A DNA stretch of 64,000 bases from Coriolopsis trogii. Taxonomy: Eukaryota > Basidiomycota > Agaricomycetes > Polyporales > Polyporaceae. The stretch spans positions 1 through 64,000 of the forward strand of contig JAHYIO010000030.1 in the NCBI GenBank assembly GCA_020543525.1. The letters run 5' to 3'. Positions 60,401 through 64,000 of this stretch are shown here, piece by piece (the stretch's first letter is position 1; every line of letters starts with the position of its first letter). Under the pieces are notes generated by a model. The model was not told the DNA's origin, ran no database searches, and saw only the letters and a list, made by a program, of their open reading frames with translations. Position numbers and translations under genes: made by a program.

Positions 60401-63033
60401 TTGCCTTGTGCACAAACGGAAAACCCACGTCACGGGCAGCGGCCACAAGCGCAGCTTCGTCCGGAGACTCGGCCTTGTACTCGAGACGGTACGGCTCCTT
60501 GGTCGGTTCGGGGCGCTCAGAGAGGACGCTATGACAGACCGCAAGGGCACGGAAGAATTCGATCAAGTGCTGGCGTTGGGGAGAGTTACGGTCGGCGAGG
60601 TCGTCAGCGAGCTTGGGCGAGACCAGCGTGAGGTGGTCGGGCTGGGCATAGCGGTTCTTAAATGTCTGGGACATCTTGTCGAGCATACGCTGTTTGAGAA
60701 TGTTGAGCTGGATCTCCTGCTCTGCCGGGTCCATCGCATCCTCTTGTCCTTGGCGTTTCGCGGCTCCGCGCTGAGCTTCCGTAACTCCCTCGCCGTATGC
60801 AACACCGTTGACGGAGCACTTCTGGAACTCCATGACGTTCTGCGTGAGCGTCCCGGTCTTGTCAGAGAAGATATACTCGATCTGTCCAAGGTCGTCGGAG
60901 ATGCTCCACGTCTTAGGAGTACATGCGGCATCGAAAGGCTCGTAGTACATGTCGATGTCCTGTGAAATGAAAAACGCCTGGATGGTCTTGACAATTTCAA
61001 TGGAGATATAAAGCGAGATAGGAACGATGTTCTGGAAGGCGATGAGACATGATCTGTGACACTCATCAGCGCGTTGTTGAGGAACCCAGGATGGCAGAGA
61101 CGTACGTGAAAGTGATCACTGCATTGACAACATACGAGTCCGATGCCTCCGCGCCAGCCTCGAACAACTTTGCGCTTGTATCGCTCTTGCTGTCCAGCCA
61201 TCCGTTCAGGAAGGCCGAAGTGAGACACATCATGATGAGGAGGACGAAGTTGACAATGACGTTGAAGTTCGTCTCCTTCTCGATCTTTGACCGCTTCGAC
61301 GGGGTGTCTCCACCATTCAGCATGATCTTCGAATCCGCGCCCGTGAAGACGACGAGGCCAATGATCCATGCTGTGTTCCGAATCGTGCAGCCACGAAGGA
61401 GAAGCTCGTTGATGGTGACGGACTCCTGCTTCTGCTCGCCCGACGACGTATCCTTGTACCGGAGAACCCCATGATAGAGGTACAGGTTCGCGTGTGGTGG
61501 CTCGGAGTCCAAGATAAATGATGCACGCTCGAGGTCTTCCTCGGAAGTGATAGACGCTGTTGCGCGAACAGACTTGCGGGGTTTCAAGTTGGTCTCGCCG
61601 TCAAGGTTCTTCGTCTCGAGATAGCACATATTGTCGGGGTCAGATGTCGACAGGACAACGATGTCCGCGGGAACCTGCTCGTTATCGCGCAACAGCACGA
61701 TGTCGCCGACTTCAAGCTTCTTCCATAGCGTACGCTCCCACCGTGCGAGTCCATTGGTCCGCTTGTTGTAGTCCACCACGCCCATGGACGTACGGCCGTG
61801 TAGTGATTGTTGGTACCCTGCGAGGGAGCCCGAGCCTCCTCCCCACGACGTCGTGTTGCCGCCCTTGCCCTCCTGAGGCGGATAGCTGTGAGAGTCGACG
61901 CTTTGGATGTCGTCCAACTTTCGGCCGGCACCATAGTAACCCATCTCCGAACTACTGTCGTTGACGGGCAGAGTGCTCACACTCACCCGATCCTCTCCAG
62001 CCTTGCTGAGCACGATGTGCCTTCCCTCATCGGCCTCCCGTTCCCGCAGTTTCCGGACCCCCTTGGTCACCTTCCCTGGTGGATTCAGTCCGAGCAACTT
62101 CTCAAACCATGATCTCGGGTCCGTCGGTTGGTTGACGTTACGCCAGTTGCCCAGCTTCGTCACAGCAGAGTTGTTAACCTCGTCATCCAATATTGCTCTC
62201 CGGTAGTCTTCTACACCGTCTTTGATAGCGGTCACGGTGAGGATGAACAGAAGCGGAAGAGCTGCGGTCTGTGGTGATGGCGCGCCGAACACGGGGAAAA
62301 CTGTCATATATGTCAGTGCCAATGATACCGGTCACACGAAGCTGTCCTACCTTGTACAATGACGAGGGCAAGGAAGTAGAGGTTGGCCACGCTGCGAGTA
62401 TAATCGTTAGCGCGACTGGGCTAGAGACGTTCCAGACGAATGGGGGCTTGCGCAGCAAGAACGTAAGCACGGAAAGTGTTACATGCAGTCATTGATGTAT
62501 GATGCTCAGGTGTCCCCCAGCGCGCCGGATTTACGATATAGCATTCATGCAAGCCAAAGGAATACACTCACCGACGGAATTGTTCATAAAGATTCTTGGG
62601 AATGAACGTGATGACAGTGTATTCTATGCAAACGTTACGGCAAGGCCAAGCATGAAAGGAGGATGTACATACTGCTCGTGCGCACTTTGTTTCGCGCATA
62701 CCTCGTCAGAGGTTCACCATGATGGTCTACCTCGTCTATAGGTAGAGGGCAGTTGACATACACGTTCCGCCGCCGGCCAGCGATGTTTGAGGTAGCAGGG
62801 CCAGCCGTCTGGTCGCTGTCTTTCCGCTTCTCAGTCCCTCTCCGGAAGAACCTGGAGCCCTTCTTCCTCATCGTCTTCCTTCGTTCTGCCCGCTGCTCCT
62901 GGCGGATAGACTCGGCAATAGTCGAGGCTGCCGTTCGGACGGTGCGAAGACGAAGCTCGGGGTCGACGGCATCGTTGATTTCGTCGTCGGTGTCGATGTC
63001 GTCCGGGTGCGGTCGTCGGCGAAGGAAAGACAT
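57410..63033 (-). CDS. P4-type ATPase phospholipid flippase, Dnf1/Dnf2-like
   Basis: Twelve exons: 62673-63033, 62572-62623, 62351-62391, 61106-62300, 59918-61053, 59834-59863, 59453-59769, 59169-59402, 58986-59118, 58650-58932, 58427-58596 and 57410-58377 (4,920 nt), 1,639 residues. Landmarks in order: N-terminal [17 protein letters not shown], actuator motif [12 protein letters not shown] in the fourth membrane helix (about 561), phosphorylation site DKTGTLT (Asp about 614), [18 protein letters not shown], and hinge [16 protein letters not shown] (about 1057). A six-helix C-terminal membrane part ends with [19 protein letters not shown], which is typical of Dnf1/Dnf2 and not Drs2. The protein moves aminophospholipids or phosphatidylcholine to the cytosolic leaflet of plasma and endosomal membranes with a Cdc50-type partner. 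The last ~290 residues are a Pro/Ser/Gln/Tyr-rich disordered tail. Confidence 0.92.
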
Positions 63034-64000
63034 AGGGTTGAGGAGTCACGGAGACCCAGAGCCAGCTCGGTAGCCCGCAGAAAACAAAAGTAAGCTGGAG
63101 AGAGAAAGGATGGAGAAGAGTGAAGCTGGCCGAAAGGGCCGTGGCGGTGAGCATAAACTCGACGCTGGCGCAGCCAAGGCCGCCCAGCGCCGTGGACCCC
63201 GGAACTCCCATAGCCAAGTACCTTGATAGGACCTTGTGATTGTGATTAGTCTATCACCGGCACTCTATTAACTCTGGCCTAACATAGTCAGTAATATCTA
63301 TTACCATCTCGGGGAGGAACGCATAAGCAGTTACACCAATCTACAGCGGTGTCAGCGGGGCGCGGCCAAGTTGACCGATTGCGGCCGCGCTCATTTCGGG
63401 AGACTTGTTGTCATCTTCCTCCTCTCAACGACAAGACGCTTATTTTGGGACGATATAAGCGCGTTCACGGCGGGCCTCCCACCGAGTTTGCCCAGCGACC
63501 ACATATTCATTCTCAAACTAACCAAAGTCATGCAAGAAAGTCACGTTCCTAGGGACGCGTTCCTTGGCCAAGCGGTCGCGGCAAGTGATCAGAACAGAAA
63601 CATATCCCACTTCGATTAGTAAGTCCCTAAGATGAGGATTGCACCGGCCGCGATCGAATACTAGTTACCGCGATGTGGCTCTTCTACGCAGTCCTTTCCT
63701 TGTCGAGCTATGTGACTGTGTTGCTACACGTACGAGCGCGACAGGAGCTGCGAGTTGCACAGGCTCGGATTATACTTATTATGGTTTCGATGGACAGTGA
63801 TAGTCCCCTCAGTCTAGTGGCAGTATGAAATGGTTCAATACAATCAGCTGGTATACATCTATATATATGGCAAGTCATACAACGCGACATTTGTGATGCT
63901 ACATATACAGAACGCAGCAGCCCGTAGGCTGGCGCAAGATCGGAATTTATAAATAATAGTCATCAAGAGATTGAAGTCGAATGTCTGCCTTACCATCTGG
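63034..64000. other. Upstream region of the flippase gene to the window end
   Basis: 967 bp with no recognisable gene. The first ~200 bp would be the 5' leader and promoter of the flippase; the last 300 bp are AT-rich. Confidence 0.5.

Overview
The window is nuclear DNA of a filamentous basidiomycete, most likely an Agaricomycete of the polypore type. The evidence is short phase-consistent introns (mostly 45-90 nt), a class I hydrophobin, a Basidiomycota-style microsomal P450 fragment, an intron-rich serine/threonine kinase, and fungal housekeeping genes (Mediator subunit 8, complex I B8 subunit, mitochondrial HMG-box protein, Dnf-type flippase). Exons were joined by hand from GT/AG sites and reading phase; no transcript data were available.

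Left 35.4 kb (1-35401): a head-to-tail tandem array of one 7,244-bp unit. There are four full units (starts at 1, 7241, 14485, 21729) and a fifth that runs to about 35401. Each unit holds, in order on the + strand: a minus-strand cyclophilin pseudogene that has lost its ATG; a degenerate Cdc48/p97-like fragment; about 2.4 kb with no gene; a 318-bp hAT-like MITE; a seven-unit minisatellite; and a minus-strand P450 gene cut off before its haem-binding half. Every stretch compared between units 2, 3, 4 and 5 (to 35401) was identical. Unit 1 differs by scattered small indels.

35402-37659: a diverged, non-homogenised version of the unit's spacer with about 0.5 kb of unrelated DNA, then an intact cyclophilin gene (199 aa) that looks like the parent of the array copies. 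37660-42901: 5.2 kb with no gene I can recognise and a strong pyrimidine bias on the + strand.

Right 21 kb (42902-64000): ordinary dense gene space. Order: RGS-domain membrane protein of the Rax1 type (-), Med8 (+), hydrophobin (+), Ser/Thr kinase (-), LRR-like protein (-), mitochondrial two-HMG-box protein (-), NDUFA2/B8 (+), short-chain dehydrogenase (+), P4-ATPase flippase (-). Two pairs are divergent over short shared promoters: Rax1-like/Med8 (252 bp) and mtHMG/NDUFA2 (225 bp); the second pair both encode mitochondrial proteins. I see no rRNA, tRNA, CRISPR array or multi-gene defence or metabolic cluster. The tandem array with its P450-minisatellite fusion ORF is the most unusual structure here.
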